The translations under genes were made by a program, and so were the position numbers. Shown here piece after piece: positions 11,094 to 24,000 of a stretch of 64,000 nucleotides of DNA (the stretch's first letter is position 1; each line of letters starts with the position of its first letter). The notes below the pieces were generated by a model. The model saw only the letters and a list, made by a program, of their open reading frames with translations, had not been told where the DNA came from and did no database searches. Source of the DNA: Isoetes taiwanensis (lineage: Eukaryota; Streptophyta; Lycopodiopsida; Isoetales; Isoetaceae); contig JAJEKV010000028.1 in the NCBI GenBank assembly GCA_021234155.1, positions 7,535,130-7,599,129 on the forward strand, written 5' to 3'.

Positions 11094-12250
11094 TCAATAT
11101 CCTTTGTTCCCCTTGATACGTGCAGTCATATCAACCTGGAAAGAAACACCAACTCTTGAGTGAGTCTCAAGTTGTTTTTGCTTGACCAACTTACTCCGAC
11201 AGCAATCATCACAAGATAATGTATTTTTAGCAGGAAAATGAAGAGAGAACTTTTGCTTTGCCAACATTTCTTAAGGACGTAAAGATGTAGACTTTTTTCC
11301 CTCAGCTTTAGCCATTTGTCAAAACTCAGCAGCCATACTCTGCGTCCAAGTTTTTTTACTGTTATTTGGGGAACAGTTTTAAAGAGCTCTTGCATACCAT
11401 AAAAGGGTTTTGGCAGTAAAATTAACTTGGATGTTATAGCATATGGCCACTGCGATCATCCATTTTCTAAGGACAAGATGGGCACCATGAAAGACAAATT
11501 TTTGCAGGATAATCTGACTGTTCAATTTCAAAAGCACAAGGAATTCTAAACCTGCCTAGTAAAGTAAACAATTTTAATTGTAACAAAGCATTATCTGCAG
11601 GCCTGAATTAAAGGATCGTCTTTGCTACATTCATCATATCTTTGTATTAAGTCTTTTAACTGCTATATCTATTTACATCGCCCTCTCAAGCCTTTTATTA
11701 TGAATGATGAGCTTATTGGTACCCCCAATCTAACCAGTTAAGAAATGGGAAATTATTAACGAGGTATTTTTAACTATTTCCATTTGGTATTTAATAGTAT
11801 TTTTAACGTCCTTGGAAGACCAATTGATCTACGAGAAGCAGACACACTAAGATAAGGTACCGTATGAAACTTAAGGGAATATCAAACATGAACAGTAAAG
11901 CACTGTCATTGAATGTTACCTGTGCACGTTTACACATATAATAGGTCTCTCTCAGCCCAACACACTTCTCCGGCACAGAGGGACTTTTCTCCCCTGCACA
12001 CTCCCTGTATGACCGCTTGTCAACCTTTAGAACAACACCAATTGGCAAATCATGAAAATTACAAGACATTTATTCAACCAGAATATGAAACCATCCTGCC
12101 TAAATAGCTGATACCGTTTGGTTTAATCATTATATGTTAATTAAAACGTGTAATAGATGTCCACCTTGGGGAGAAACTTACTTTTATACAATCGGATTCG
12201 CTAAGACATTTTACCAGTTCCATTGCCAGTCCTTTGCACGACTTTGACAT
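11094..12250 (-). CDS. COA5: Cytochrome c oxidase assembly factor 5 (COA5/PET191), three coding exons
   Basis: Coding exons on the minus strand are 12250-12182 (23 codons), 12024-11920 (35 codons) and 11135-11094 (13 codons plus TGA). Both introns (12181-12025 and 11919-11136) are GT...AG and in phase 0. The product starts MSKSCKGLAMELVKCLSESD, contains KRSYRECAGEKS and CVGLRETYYMCKR, and ends ARIKGNKGY. Its 71 residues equal the usual plant COA5 length. Cysteines 5 and 15, and 44 and 54, form twin CX9C pairs, with C21 and C32 in addition. These mark a small soluble protein oxidatively folded in the mitochondrial intermembrane space and needed to assemble complex IV in yeast and animals; the role here is by homology. 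Reading frame and splice sites are intact, so the gene looks functional. Confidence 0.95.
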
Positions 12251-13607
12251 CTCTGAGAAACTCTGTATCTGTTCAATACATAGGACATTTTAGTAGAAAT
12301 TGCCGACTATTCAAACCTATAGACATGGAAATTTTTGAATTTCACCTATTGCAGAAATCAAACAAGCACAAAGCTATGGGATGTCAGAAAAATGTAGAAA
12401 GTGTGGAATTATCATGGCAGCAAGCATCAATAGAACCAATTCATGGGTATTGATACTGCAAAGGATGCAAAAGGCTCAAGATGTCGCTGACCAACAGTGG
12501 AAATTTAGGGTTCTGTCGTGAGCATTGCAGGACCTAAATGGGTCTGGCAGAGAGATTTTGTACTATAATCCAGGCATGTCAAGATGCTTTGACGAATTTT
12601 CTGAGGTTTCTTTGACATTGGGCCGTTGCACATCCTCGCCGCATTTGCAACAAATATTAAGGCAACCAAATGCAGGACCCTCATATTATATATGCTAATC
12701 CCTAAGAAGAACGGACTAACACGTAAGAGCAGGTATGCAAGCTTATAAGCCTCTAATCTATGGCGGTTGAAAAATAGTGGCCCACAACTCTGGTCACGAC
12801 TGAAAAAAGACTGGGAAAATGGTTGAATGTGCAAAAAGCGCCTGACCTAAAACAGAGTAGATCCGCCAGATGGAGCCTCTTCGACTCTTCCATCTCTGCA
12901 GATTTTACTTTTCAGACATTCCCAAAAACCACGAAGATCCCCCTCTATATTTCTAACCAGAGCTTGACCCACATTTAAGGCTCTGCATCCGACAGCCAAA
13001 AACACAGCAATGAAGGAAAGCCGCCACATACCTGGAGTAAGTTAGGCTCTTTGAACAATCTGCAGGTGCTAAACACTGAAGCTTCTAGCAGGATCTGCGT
13101 TAGGAAAGCTGAAGATGATGATTTTGATTTCTGTGGCTGGAGCAGATTAAAGAATGGTTCAGAATGCTCGTTATTACTAAGAATAGAGATCCAAAATTAC
13201 CATATGGGTAATTCACCACTTAATGACAAACACACCTCAAATCTATCAAACTTCCGCTGAGCCCAGCTTCAACCTGCAGCTTAAAAGCCATACCGCAACA
13301 CAAACGGACTCAATTCTTCAACAAACCCGTGTCTCCTAGCCTCTTGTTCACCACCATGTTTCTTCCCGCATCTCTTGGCCCAGAAAACAAGTAAACTAAT
13401 GGATTTAATGCAATGAAAAGGGCTTGTTACTGGGACAACAAATGCGGAGCAAAGCGGAAATACAAAATTGTTGGTTTCGAATCTGAGCAAAGAATATAAT
13501 GCAGAATCAGATATGCAACCAAAGTTTTCCCGCCAAATCTCTGAAACAGCCACTTTTACAGCCTCAAAATGAAAGCCAAAAAGCAGCCAAAAGGATTAAA
13601 GACTTAC

Positions 13608-13820
13608 TTCGGATGAAACAACAGCTGTAAACCCTCATCTTTCTAACCGCCTTCTGGAATCTTTAGCATAAAGCTTAGTTGCAACGATCAGACGAAAGAG
13701 GCTTTCAAATAACCGGATTTAATGCAGAAATCAATTCCTGTTTTCCTTCACACTCGGTGTATGTCCGATCCAAAAACCCTAAAGCTCTGCCGCTATTACC
13801 TAAGGGCGGCTTCACACCAT
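13608..13820 (-). other. Inferred 5' leader exon of COA5
   Basis: Minus-strand sequence ends at CGAA followed by the strong donor GTAAGT (13607-13602). A good acceptor, TTTCTCAG at 12260-12253, lies two bases before the COA5 ATG. Joining them gives a leader intron of about 1.35 kb. The exon has plant leader character: a TAGGGTTTTTGG stretch near 13782-13770 and no long frame. An ATG at 13638 in this exon would be in frame with COA5 after splicing. The exon is inferred from splice signals only. Confidence 0.5.
13773..13782 (-). promoter_or_regulatory. Telo-box-like element near the COA5 transcription start
   Basis: AAAACCCTAA-type sequence on the plus strand (TTAGGGTTTT on the transcribed strand). 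Telo-boxes are common just around the start of plant housekeeping genes. A TATAAAT candidate lies upstream on the minus strand at 13854-13848, giving a start near 13820. Confidence 0.42.
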
Positions 13821-13860
13821 CGGGTTAAATTTAATTCATTTAATTTAATTTATATTAATC

Positions 13861-14140
13861 ACGCCATTTAAGACCCTCAGGTCCATATGGCGAAGCATAT
13901 TACAATCCATAAGCATAGAATAGCATAGTGTTTTTATCATCCACAGATATCAATCGGCCTATCGAACCCAAAAAAGAGGCGCTAACATATATTAATGTTC
14001 CGGGTTAAAAAACCCCGCCTCGGGGCGGCTTAACCTGTTCTCATCATCATTTCTATCAAAAATGGAGATTTGAATGAGCTAAATAATGCTCACTTCCGGT
14101 TTTAGTGATGGAATTTGAGGCCCAACCAGAACAAAGGTTG
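13861..14140. other. Intergenic DNA with a nested GC-rich hairpin at 14003-14035
   Basis: GGTTAA (14003-14008) pairs with TTAACC (14030-14035), and inside it CCCCG (14013-14017) pairs with CGGGG (14021-14025). It lies about 190 bp upstream of the inferred COA5 start, in AT-rich DNA. It could be transposon debris, a stray structure, or a terminator-like fold. No gene adjoins it on the left. Confidence 0.45.
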
Positions 14141-14149
14141 AACCCCATT

Positions 14150-14345
14150 CTTTGTAGGTCCATTCTTTAAGTTTTAAGCATGCAACGATTTTTTTGGGTA
14201 TGCAATGGTTCTTACAACCATTCTTGCAGGTTCATTCTTGAAGTTTGAGATATGCAAGTGATTCTTGCACCAATGAATTGCCCTGCTCATAGCTCTTGCT
14301 TGGGTAATTCGTTGAGTATGCAAGGTTCATTCTTTGGGTTTTTGG
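14150..14345. repeat. Degenerate direct repeats around GGTTCATTCTT
   Basis: Three diverged copies near 14155, 14225 and 14322 of a segment like GGTTCATTCTTGAAGTTT. The first two are followed by a TATGCAAG or CATGCAACG motif. The 67-codon minus-strand frame over it is a by-product. Confidence 0.5.
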
Positions 14346-15899
14346 CTTTTTCCTTACTCTTAAATTCAAGGTTTGTTTAGGATTTTGTGTTGTGAATGTA
14401 ATTGCCCTCGGGGCCAGCACTAAGGCATTGTTCAAATGAAAAAGGAGTCTCTGCTAGACTTCTCGCTTTGATTCATGCCGTATGCCAAGAGATTACGAGA
14501 AAAGCATATAAACACGTCAATGCTACCTCTATAGATGTGTCATCCTTAAAGAAGCCAGAAAATCTTGCATGTTGCAGGAGATCATCTTGATATCATTACG
14601 AGAAAGTTGAGTTGAAGAATGAAGATTTATGGCCATATTGGTCGTGCTCTAACAAGGGGATTGTGCTCTGCCACTCTTCATAAGAGAGGGGTTGTTAAAG
14701 AAATGTTACTAACTAGACTATGGTCTAAATCAAACGATCCGTACTATAGGAGCATGAGGACTTCCATTTTAGAAGAAATGCATTACCTAGAATGTATTAG
14801 TAGAAAGAGGTGTAATGGAAGATGGACTGAAAAGTGATACATATGTCAAAATATAGAGGTTTTACTGTGATGGCATGAGCTGTAATTCCCTACGAATTTT
14901 GGCTCTTTGTTAAAGCTTGTGACATGGATAATGAAGATGTTCCTTATCCAACGATATTGCCCTGTGTTTTGTGTCTGGATATGTTCTTTAACTTATCAGC
15001 TATTGTATTACGAATTCCTCTATTTAGAATGAATGAAAGCAAGAAGATGAGCCACATCAAGGGCTTATTAAATGATGTGATCTACAATCTGAGACTATGA
15101 ACATCCTATAGATGTAGTCTCTCGATTCAATTCATGCCACTTTCTGATAAAGGATAAACTTATTTGAATATCTAAGTATGCAGAATGAAGAAAAATATGG
15201 GATATGTTGGCATTCCATTCAATAAGTATCTTGCTCACTTTGCTGATTATAGTAGTTATCTATACTTTTGATTTTGATATATTCTACAATTTGATATAGG
15301 TGCACCTGATTCCATATGCAATCTGTGCTGCTATTGTGGTATGTGTTTCCCCACCACTTCTATTCAATCCCCTTACAAGTTTGATGAAAGTTGAAGGACC
15401 TAGGCCCCATCAATGAATCGCTTCTTTATATCTGAAGTGAAATTGCAAGTTCTACGAATGCACCCCTTGCACATGCATTTAGACTATGTGTTTCTATATA
15501 CGTTCTCTAAAAGGAATGGAGGAAGGCTACTCTAACAAACAAAAGTGTGATTTTGCTGCATAAGTAACCATTTAGGCTAGATATTTCTATGTACATTCTT
15601 TAATTAGGACCATCAGAGATGCGAAGAGGTAACATTCCTAACATTTCTCAGTCGTATTATATTTCTCATTAATCACCTTACATTGCTGTAGATGTCAAAT
15701 TGTTTTAAGTTTAACAATCCAAAGAACACTGACATTTATCCGTCACGTATCGGCTCAAGTAAGATTTTATCATTCAAGAAAGTTTTCATTTGCTCAATGC
15801 TTAATAGTTTTTTTTCATTTTATATCAAGTTTTTTGTTGCACAAGCACCTCTATCCCCTAGGGATTTCACCATTTTGATGGCGTATATTGCAACGCCGT
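14346..15899. other. No gene recognised
   Basis: Short frames at 14402-14590, 14619-14837 and 15692-15901 lack domain resemblance and supporting signals. The region is moderately AT-rich. Confidence 0.45.
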
Positions 15900-17772
15900 G
15901 ACTGGTTAGGGGTTTATTTTAAAATAAGGCGCCCTCAGATATCGCCTAAGAAGAATATCGCCTTGACCACCATTTTGCCGTAGGTGGTCGAGAAGGAATA
16001 TATATGGAAGAGCAAAGCCAGATCATACATTAGAAAATTTCCTCAAGATCCTCAGGTTAAGGCTTAGGGGCGATCTTGAAGTTTCACCGAACAATTGATT
16101 GATCTCTCCGAATCTCGCCACCTAAGAAAACTTATTTGAAAAAAACTCAACCCATCGAAAACCTCAGCGACAATTTCAGGAGGTTAAATCCAAATTTATT
16201 TCTATTTGCTTGCCATTGTCGTAGATATCTCGCTTTGATGAAGAAATTGCAACCGGGTTATCTCTATTTTTTGCAATCTTGGCATAAACCCGGCTTGAAT
16301 GTGATTCATGAAGGAGCAGAGGAGCTAAGTTTTGTCTGCTAACTTGTCAATAGATCTTTGAAGTACCTCTTCCTAACTTTCTTTGGGTTTTTCAGAGGGA
16401 AATGGCACTCTAAAACAAATATCATCTAATCCGAAGTTGATGGACCGAAATGCCCGTAGGTTGTTCACAAAGTGAAGCAAAATGCAATGTACGCAAGTGA
16501 TGTGAGAAAAAGCTATAGAATTGGATGAGCTCGATGGCTTGGATGGATATGAGTTTGTGTTCCCCGGGTGAGCGGAAGCTTCCTTTATCACAAAGCAAAG
16601 AGGAAAAGCGCTAAAGTTACATATGAGGAGGTGTTTGAGTTCGTAGTAACAAAAACTCAAGTACATTTCGTTTCTTCAAGAGAAGACGCCTCGCGATTAA
16701 TGATCGAAGCAGTTAGGCTGATCTCGCGGGCTGCCATTGAGTTGCATCAAACCCTACCAAGCAAGAAAAAGCAAGTTATGTCGAAGCTTGAAGGCGTGTG
16801 TTGCAAAATTCAAATTTAAGGGCCAAGGGCTGATACACGTAGGTGGATTCACACTTTAGAAAAATACAAGATGAAAAATGCAACGCCGTGGTAAAGTAAA
16901 ATATTAATTTGAGCTCTCGCCGGTCTTTGGATGTCAATGGAGTTGAGCGCTTTAGCATTTGGTGCCTTGAATGCCAAATAAAAATATGGAAGAGGAGGAG
17001 ATGACATGATGTACAACTTTATTGCACTTCACATAGAATCAAAAGGAATACGTTTCAACCTGCAAAAGAAAACTCGAAAAGCGCTAAGTTCACAAAGAAG
17101 GAAAGTGTGTCAAAGGAGATATTGGTGTTTTGATCTCAATGACTAAAAATAGGCAGCTTTGTAGAGTGTATGGCTTTGAAAGTTGGTCCTTTAGTTGAGC
17201 AATCGCGGTCGTTCGGTGCCGTATAAAGACACTCGAGGCTATGCAAAGAAAGAAGACATTTGCATTTTGTGTGTCCTTTGTCAAATAGTCTATACTCCTT
17301 CCAGCAGGAGACGGATTGAAAACATGAAAGAGCATATAAAGAGTAGTAGACATGTTCAAAAAATCAAGTGCTAAAGAAAAAGAACTGTGAGGGACAAAGT
17401 GCACAGAAAGCAAAACAAGCATGGAAGGCCTCGGAAGAATATTATGGACCTTCACAAAAGAGAGCATACGTCATTCTTCAATCGTGAGTATTACTTAATT
17501 TGTTACCTATTGCGCCTTATTTGGTTGAATTGGTCGTAAGAGGTCAAACTAGCCACCGCTTGTAATTCAAGTATGTAAGTACGCCCTTAGTTGTTTGTTT
17601 GTTGTTAAACTACTGTTTTGTTTATAGTTCATTGTATTTGGTTCTTGTTCTCATTGAAATTTTCGAAAACAATACACGGTAATTGCACCGCATATCTATG
17701 ATGGGGTTTTTGGCAACTACATATATGATCTAAGACAAGGGATTTATGCGCCATTCTTTAGATGATTCTACA
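15900..17772 (+). mobile_element. Probable LTR (5') of an LTR retrotransposon, borders unresolved
   Basis: It is placed here because a primer-binding-site-like motif begins at 17784, just after a GATTCTACA end at 17764-17772. The 3' third (about 17500-17770) is T/G-rich with promoter-like composition. The true left border could be anywhere between about 15.9 and 17.4 kb, and no second LTR was found in the window. Confidence 0.35.
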
Positions 17773-17783
17773 TGGGCCTAAAT

Positions 17784-17797
17784 TGGTATTAGAACCG
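17784..17797 (+). promoter_or_regulatory. Primer-binding site resembling initiator tRNA-Met type
   Basis: TGGTATTAGAACC matches the TGGTATCAGAGCC complement of initiator tRNA-Met, used by most plant Ty1/copia and many gypsy elements, with two or three mismatches. A retrotransposon interior would begin directly after it. Confidence 0.5.
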
Positions 17798-17802
17798 ACG
17801 GC

Positions 17803-20785
17803 ATGAAGAGTTCATGGTAGATGGCAAGGTAGTTAAGATCCAAGGAACATTTAGGCATAAGCCAAATGTGCTAGAGGAGTGCAAAACCGCCATGTTTCCA
17901 AACTTTCAATGTTCTACTGCACTATCGCCCCAAAAGAAAAGAGACTTTCAAGAGAGAGTTTATAGACAAAGCGAGGAGAAAGTGGACTCCAGGCTTCGGA
18001 TCTAATACTAAATCCCATTTGAGAGTAGATCGCTTGACAAAAGTTTGAGCTCGCGTAACCTTGCCAAGGAAACAAGCGATTCGTGAATAGAAGCTTGAGA
18101 ATGGAATTGAGATTATGCAAAATAAGGATACTTGTACTGTTAGTAAAGGTAAGATCTCTCCGATAAATTTTCGTGCGGAATCTATGAAACGCGATGTGAA
18201 TGCCATGCATGGATATTAAAGAGGCATATTCGGTAAGTTTGAAGGCAAGCCCCAGATTGCGGGAATTTTTAACTCATTACGGCGCTAATATAACAATGCT
18301 TGGCCATAAGAGCGTATAAGCAAACAACAAAGGAGTTGTTTGAAACAATCAAAATTGAGGGAGGAGAATGCATAAATTTCATCCGGCGAACTTTGAGGTC
18401 CAAGTTTGTCAACACAAGACGTACTACAAGTAAGACACTTTGCTACAAGGCTGGAATAAATGAGGAGACATTTGCATACTTGGCTAAGATATACCTAATC
18501 ATGTCTTGAAAATGGCTTGATCCATGGAAGTGTGCCAACTATCATGGTCGAGGATGACCTAATCAAGAAGGCAAAGGCAATGGTGTGTGCAAAGAGATGA
18601 TAGTTTGATAGGTTTTGTGGGTCCAAAGAGGATCATCATTGTATCACTAATTTTGTAGTTCATGCTGGGAGGGGAAGAAGGCTTAAATATTGTTGATGCA
18701 TTTTACGAATGTAGCTGCACATTAGCGCGATGTGATTATTTTCATGCAAGCTCTGCCCAACTCGCTTTGTCCATACAACGACATGCAACAGTTTGACCAT
18801 GAGGTCAGTGGAGATCTCAATGGGATCAAATAGCACATTTCGAACTGTTAGGTCCACTCTTTCCAATTGACACTCTTCCCAGCGAAGATGCACGCGAGGG
18901 CTTGTATGTTAGAAGATTACACTTCCTTGAAAGAAACAGAAGGAAGTTTGCCATTCCATGGGAAGGGATGGGTTTTAATGCTGACTTGAAGAAAGATAGC
19001 AGCATACACGTCTGCTACATGATCAAGATTTCATCCATAATGGGAAGAGTCATCAATCCTCTTGGATGCATCTCGAGGCTTTATTTGGGTGATGAACTCG
19101 CTTTCAATCAGAAATGACGGTGGCGTTTTCCACAACTATCAAGGTGAGTATGGTCTTCAAATAGGTGATGTGGAAAGAAGAGACAGCAAAATTGGCGAAA
19201 TAGCCTGCAGGATCTCCTATCGAAGAGTTCAAGCGGTAGCGTTTGAGAAATTACGCGATCCAAACCTCGTGAATCCAATGCAAACACGGGGACCAAAAGC
19301 TTATCCTATGGGTTTCACATTGATTTCTCGACATATTCTCTCCTCACATGGATCTATGGAACCCGGGATAAAAAGTCAGCTTCAACCGTATCTCTTCGCA
19401 AGCATGTTCTCAGATTCATTATTTCCTCGCCCATAATTATGGGCACCTATTTCTTACCATTCATCGCGACTTTGGCATATTACAAACAGGATATTCTTGA
19501 TTTCAAGACATGAGACACATTGTTTGAACGTAAATTTCATTAGTCGCGGAGACATTTCGCTGACATTCAACTTTTCTTTGCCATTTTGTTGTGTTACTTA
19601 TAAGGTTTTTAGAGATTTTGTAAAGAGCTTCTGTCAAGCCCCATTGGATGCCACAGGTCGATGCATGTGAGAATTTCTTCTCAAGATAGGTAGAATGGTA
19701 AGGAACGAAAGATCCTACACAAAAAGTGCATGTACTTGAGAGTGCAAGTACCGTAATAGAGTGGCGTATCGTCACTAATTGAGAATTGATATTCCTAAAG
19801 GAACCCATGCCAAGTGTGAGAACATTTGGCAAGTCTTGGAGAAGAAGTTGATGGGGATGGCAAGGAGTTGGAGGTGTGACTTAAGTGATTTACACCTTTG
19901 TGTGACTGGATGAGATGATAGTAGAAGTTACTAGAGGTGTTACTCCAAACATGCATCAATTATGTGCACGCAGGGAATCACTTTTGTAAGTGGAGAAGTG
20001 ATACTTGGTGGAGCAAACCCGGAAGCTACGAAGATTTCCAACAAGGACTACTCATGAACTAGACACTCCGCCATGCTTGAGAGATGAGTCAGATGATGTG
20101 AGTTTAGGAATTAAGCAACGATTGTATTCCAACAATCAATACATTCCAATGAGATTAGCAATGTATCTAGGTTTTAAGCATACTTTTGATTCCATGGTAA
20201 ACGATAGATGCACCATCTTTCAAAAAAAGATAGAAAGAAATGTCATGCTTGATAATAAACTTATTTGTAGCTGCTAATTTTGGTTAGCCAACTAAAATTG
20301 GTAATCCATGGTCATCTCGCATTTCCATTGACTAAGCGTGAAGCGCTGTTCCATATAAGCCCTAAGGGCAAGTGCGTGCATGAATGCATCAACCTCTCTT
20401 TGGTATCGGGTCGACAGTAATCTACTTTGAGATGGATGTTAGAGGAGAAAGAGCTAAGAAACAGAATAGAAAGCATTACGATGCAATCATGGTATTTGGG
20501 AAGAGTGCTTACTATGCCAGAAACTTTAAAGAGCATGGAAAACCAGGAGAACCTGTGATTTAGTCGATAAAACCATGATACCCTCTATGGAGCTTTAATT
20601 TGCATTGGTATAATTTACATAAAGCGTGGAGGTTGTGGTATAGTTTTGATCTATCGATGGTCAATCAATCTCATTGATTCCGCGGATAGCACTACTACGC
20701 CTTTAACGTGATAATCCGCATAATAATGATACCAGTTTGATGATCATGATATGTTACAATTTAATAAGTTTTGGCTGATCGAAAA
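17803..20785 (+). mobile_element. Decayed interior of the LTR element, gag-like position
   Basis: Broken frames follow the primer-binding site, including 17814-18005 and 18300-18509 (basic, with ELFETIKIEGGECINFIRR). No zinc knuckle, protease or reverse transcriptase motif could be read. The assignment rests on position only; a non-coding stretch is possible. Confidence 0.3.
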
Positions 20786-21080
20786 AGGTCTCTATTAAGT
20801 TTGCTGGCTTAGATGCCAATACATTGTGCTAGCCGTAATTTACGTGAGGCGCCATTTGCCTTCGTATCTCTCCTGCGTCGGATTTGATCGTGACGGCGCT
20901 TTGGAAAGCTCTGATCGGTAAGCCTCATTCCAGATAAGCATGGCATCAAGCGTACCAACATCGAAAGGTCCCCTATTAAGTTTATGTTGTCTTAGATGTA
21001 CACATTTGTTAGTCAGGGCTGCATGTGAGGCCACATTTGGTCGCTTCGGCGGTGTATCTCTCCCCTGCGCCCTGATTTGG
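20786..21080 (+). repeat. Diverged tandem duplication, about 178 bp apart
   Basis: Blocks at about 20786-20885 and 20964-21075 share GGTC(T/C)C(T)ATTAAGTTT, TTAGATG, TGAGGC and GTATCTCTCC(C)CTGCG in the same order. The second block is longer through small insertions. Confidence 0.6.
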
Positions 21081-24000
21081 GGTTTTCCATTCTACCTATG
21101 GTTAACCCCGGTATCTTCCTCGCTTGTTATTTGCCAATTTCGCCTTACGGCTTTCCTCGCCGCCTCTCCCCCATGCAATCTAGTGCTTCAGAATTCTCCT
21201 TCCTTGCTTGCTAACTCATGTCTCACCTCTTGCTTTTGTGATATCCTTCTCGCATCCACTACTTTGCAAATAATGCTCAATCGCTTCCTCATCCGCCGCG
21301 AATCATGCGGGTTCTTGTTCTCATGTACATCCTAGTTCTCGTTCTATTTTCCATCTACCGTTGGATTTTGCCTTCACTCCTCCTTCTTCATGTGGTCTTC
21401 GCCTACCCTCGCCTCGCCCTCGCCTCGACCTCTAGGGGTGATAAGCTAATTCGTTCGTGGTAGTCACGCGGCACGCTTTATGATTGATAAAGCTGATATG
21501 ACATCTGGTATACCGGCTGTTACTTTACCGTCGCGGAATATTATGATGGAGAATAATAAGAAGGAAGTGCCCGGTGATATTTGAAGGAGTTACGTCGCGA
21601 AGATAAGATGGACATCAACTCCCTTCGTGAGAGGTCTTTTACGGTGATTCAATGAGTGCGCCAATGCTTTCACACAGCGGGGCTTCCTCAGAAGTTGAGA
21701 TCGACACGGGTGCGCTACTTTATACAGCAGGGATCGGGGACCTTGTCTCATGCCGTTGTGTGTCACTTTACCGGGTCGGGCTTTGTCGATCTTAGAAGGA
21801 TGGGCCTTTTGGTTAAAGTGCGATTCGCCGGTAGATCGGGTCTACCCTTCCAACATGAGTCTTTGAAGGTCCTTTTTGATAAGGAAAACAATTGCTTCCT
21901 AATCATGTTTGGGTCTCCCATAGTGTCGATAAGCCGTGGAGCTGAGTAGATCCTCGGTGGGGCACCATCTTTTGTAATGTATACACTCCCCGGATTTCGC
22001 CAGCAAGACTAGTGCACTTCCTGATGCCATGCCGGTTTTGCCCAGAAGACTCTTCCTATTGAGTTGCAAGTTCCGCAGTTCATGATGGCTACGCTAGTAT
22101 TTGGTCTCCATCTTGCTCACTTGTGAATGGTCCTCAGATTTTGTGTTCCTCTTCCGCCTGATGCATCTCTCCCAAAATCAAGCAGGGTCAAAAGTGGTCC
22201 TAATCGTTTCAAATATGCGTTTGTCACTACTTAATGGTCCCGAAGCTTGCAGACATGTTTCCCGATGCTAAGGCATTTCTAGTTTTCGCATTAGAAGAAC
22301 ACCTCCTCGCTTCCCGCGAACATTTGCGTACCTTATGGCCAAGCAAGGTCTCCATCTCTTTGATCCCTTCTCCAGCCTTTGGCGTGGCCCCAGCTACCTC
22401 GCCGCCCTTCTTCGTGTCTATTCCTCGCCTCTTTCTCTCCTCCTCCTTCATCCCAAGTCGCCTTCCGATGAGCAACGTGAGAGGGCTTGCGCCATTACCG
22501 CAAACGTGAACGACCGGAAGCATCTCGGTGAGTGGTCCATCCCTCATATAAAGAGAGTTGCACGCCTGGAGAACATCATTGCACCACAATCTCTTCCTCG
22601 TTGAATGTGCTACTCCAGCTGAACCAGTATACCATTGTGCCATAAATCTCTTCCTCGCATCCTCGACTCCGACTGGCTGATCATGCTATCATCCGCTAAT
22701 AGGACTCCGCCGGATTTGGAACACCGTCCACCGCATCGCATTAAGTGAAGCTCGGTTTCTTTGAATGTTCAAGTGCTGCTTCCTCCCCAACTAAAGGAGC
22801 AGACTTTCCATGGCTCTTGCTAGAATGAATTCGCATTTCTATTGTTCGCTACAAGAGCACAAGTGCAAAAAGAGGATGCAAAAGGTAGTTTCCTGCGGAT
22901 CTTTGAGGGAAATATAACGCTCTGGTGGTCAGCAGCTTGTACTCGGCAAAAGCCGGTCCTTACAAAGATGGAGAGCGATGATATGGTAGCCACATTCACC
23001 ATGCTCTACGATTTTTTGTCAGCCGATCATTATCAAGTGGTTTGGTAAGGGACAAGAGTGGGGATCAGTGTGAATGTGTATGTAATAATACCAGACCTCA
23101 TCGAGAGGTGCACTCGGGTCGCTTTTGAGATCCAAACTAGTTCGACCGGGGCTCAAGTGTTGCATGTAGTTAAGCCGGGTGGGTGACTTCAATATGGTGG
23201 AGTTGGAAGTTGATCGGGTGCGCAGCAGGATCATAAGTCATCCAAGGCTTCGAAATGCGAACAATGGCGCCGCTTTGATACATGATCGCGGGTTCTGGTG
23301 AGGTGGATGGCGATGGAACCTTCACTCTTGGTGCAATGGTCGGGTTGGCTGCGGTAGAGCATATGCAACGCCATGACAGGGCTATTATAATGCATTGGCA
23401 GCTGCTATTATTTGCATAATTTTTCTCGCCAAACATGCTTGACTTCTACTTCTATTTCAGATCACAACGCAAGATTTTGTTCTCGATGGGCGATAGCAGA
23501 TCAAGACTTATTTTGCCAAACATACTTTATACTTGCAGCGATGAGGAGTTTAAAGATGGATGCAAGCAAGCCCTGGCCCCGGTGATTTTGTGAGAAGGAA
23601 AGGAATGGTCGGGATTGTTGATGCTCTAATGGCCGTGGAAGTTCCTGCTAAGAATTGGGGTCGCCGCAAATGGTTAAGCCGCTTAATCGATTGCTCGTAT
23701 TCAACAATTAGTCGGTATTTGCGTGTCTGTTATACTCATCGATACCTTAGAGAAGCAGATTTTTGGCCGCAAAGATTAGACAAATGGAAGTCGAGCAAGT
23801 TCATCACGCCAGTTAAAGCTGGCCTCGCGAATGGTTCAAAGAGATCGCTAATGTGCTTTTTAGAGCCGGGCAGTAACGGAGACAAGCTTTACGATGTCTC
23901 TCCAGTTCAAGATGGCCTCTCATCTCGATCCTCAAGAACTGGGTTCTTCGCATGGCCACTTTTCTTCCTTCTTTTGTTTCGCCGCCTTAACCCATTTTCA

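Noticed and set aside
12847-13029. 60-codon minus-strand frame starting MWRLSFIAVFLAVG, signal-peptide-like
   Set aside because: It lies inside the inferred COA5 leader intron and has no match to COA5 or another family; its hydrophobic start can arise by chance.
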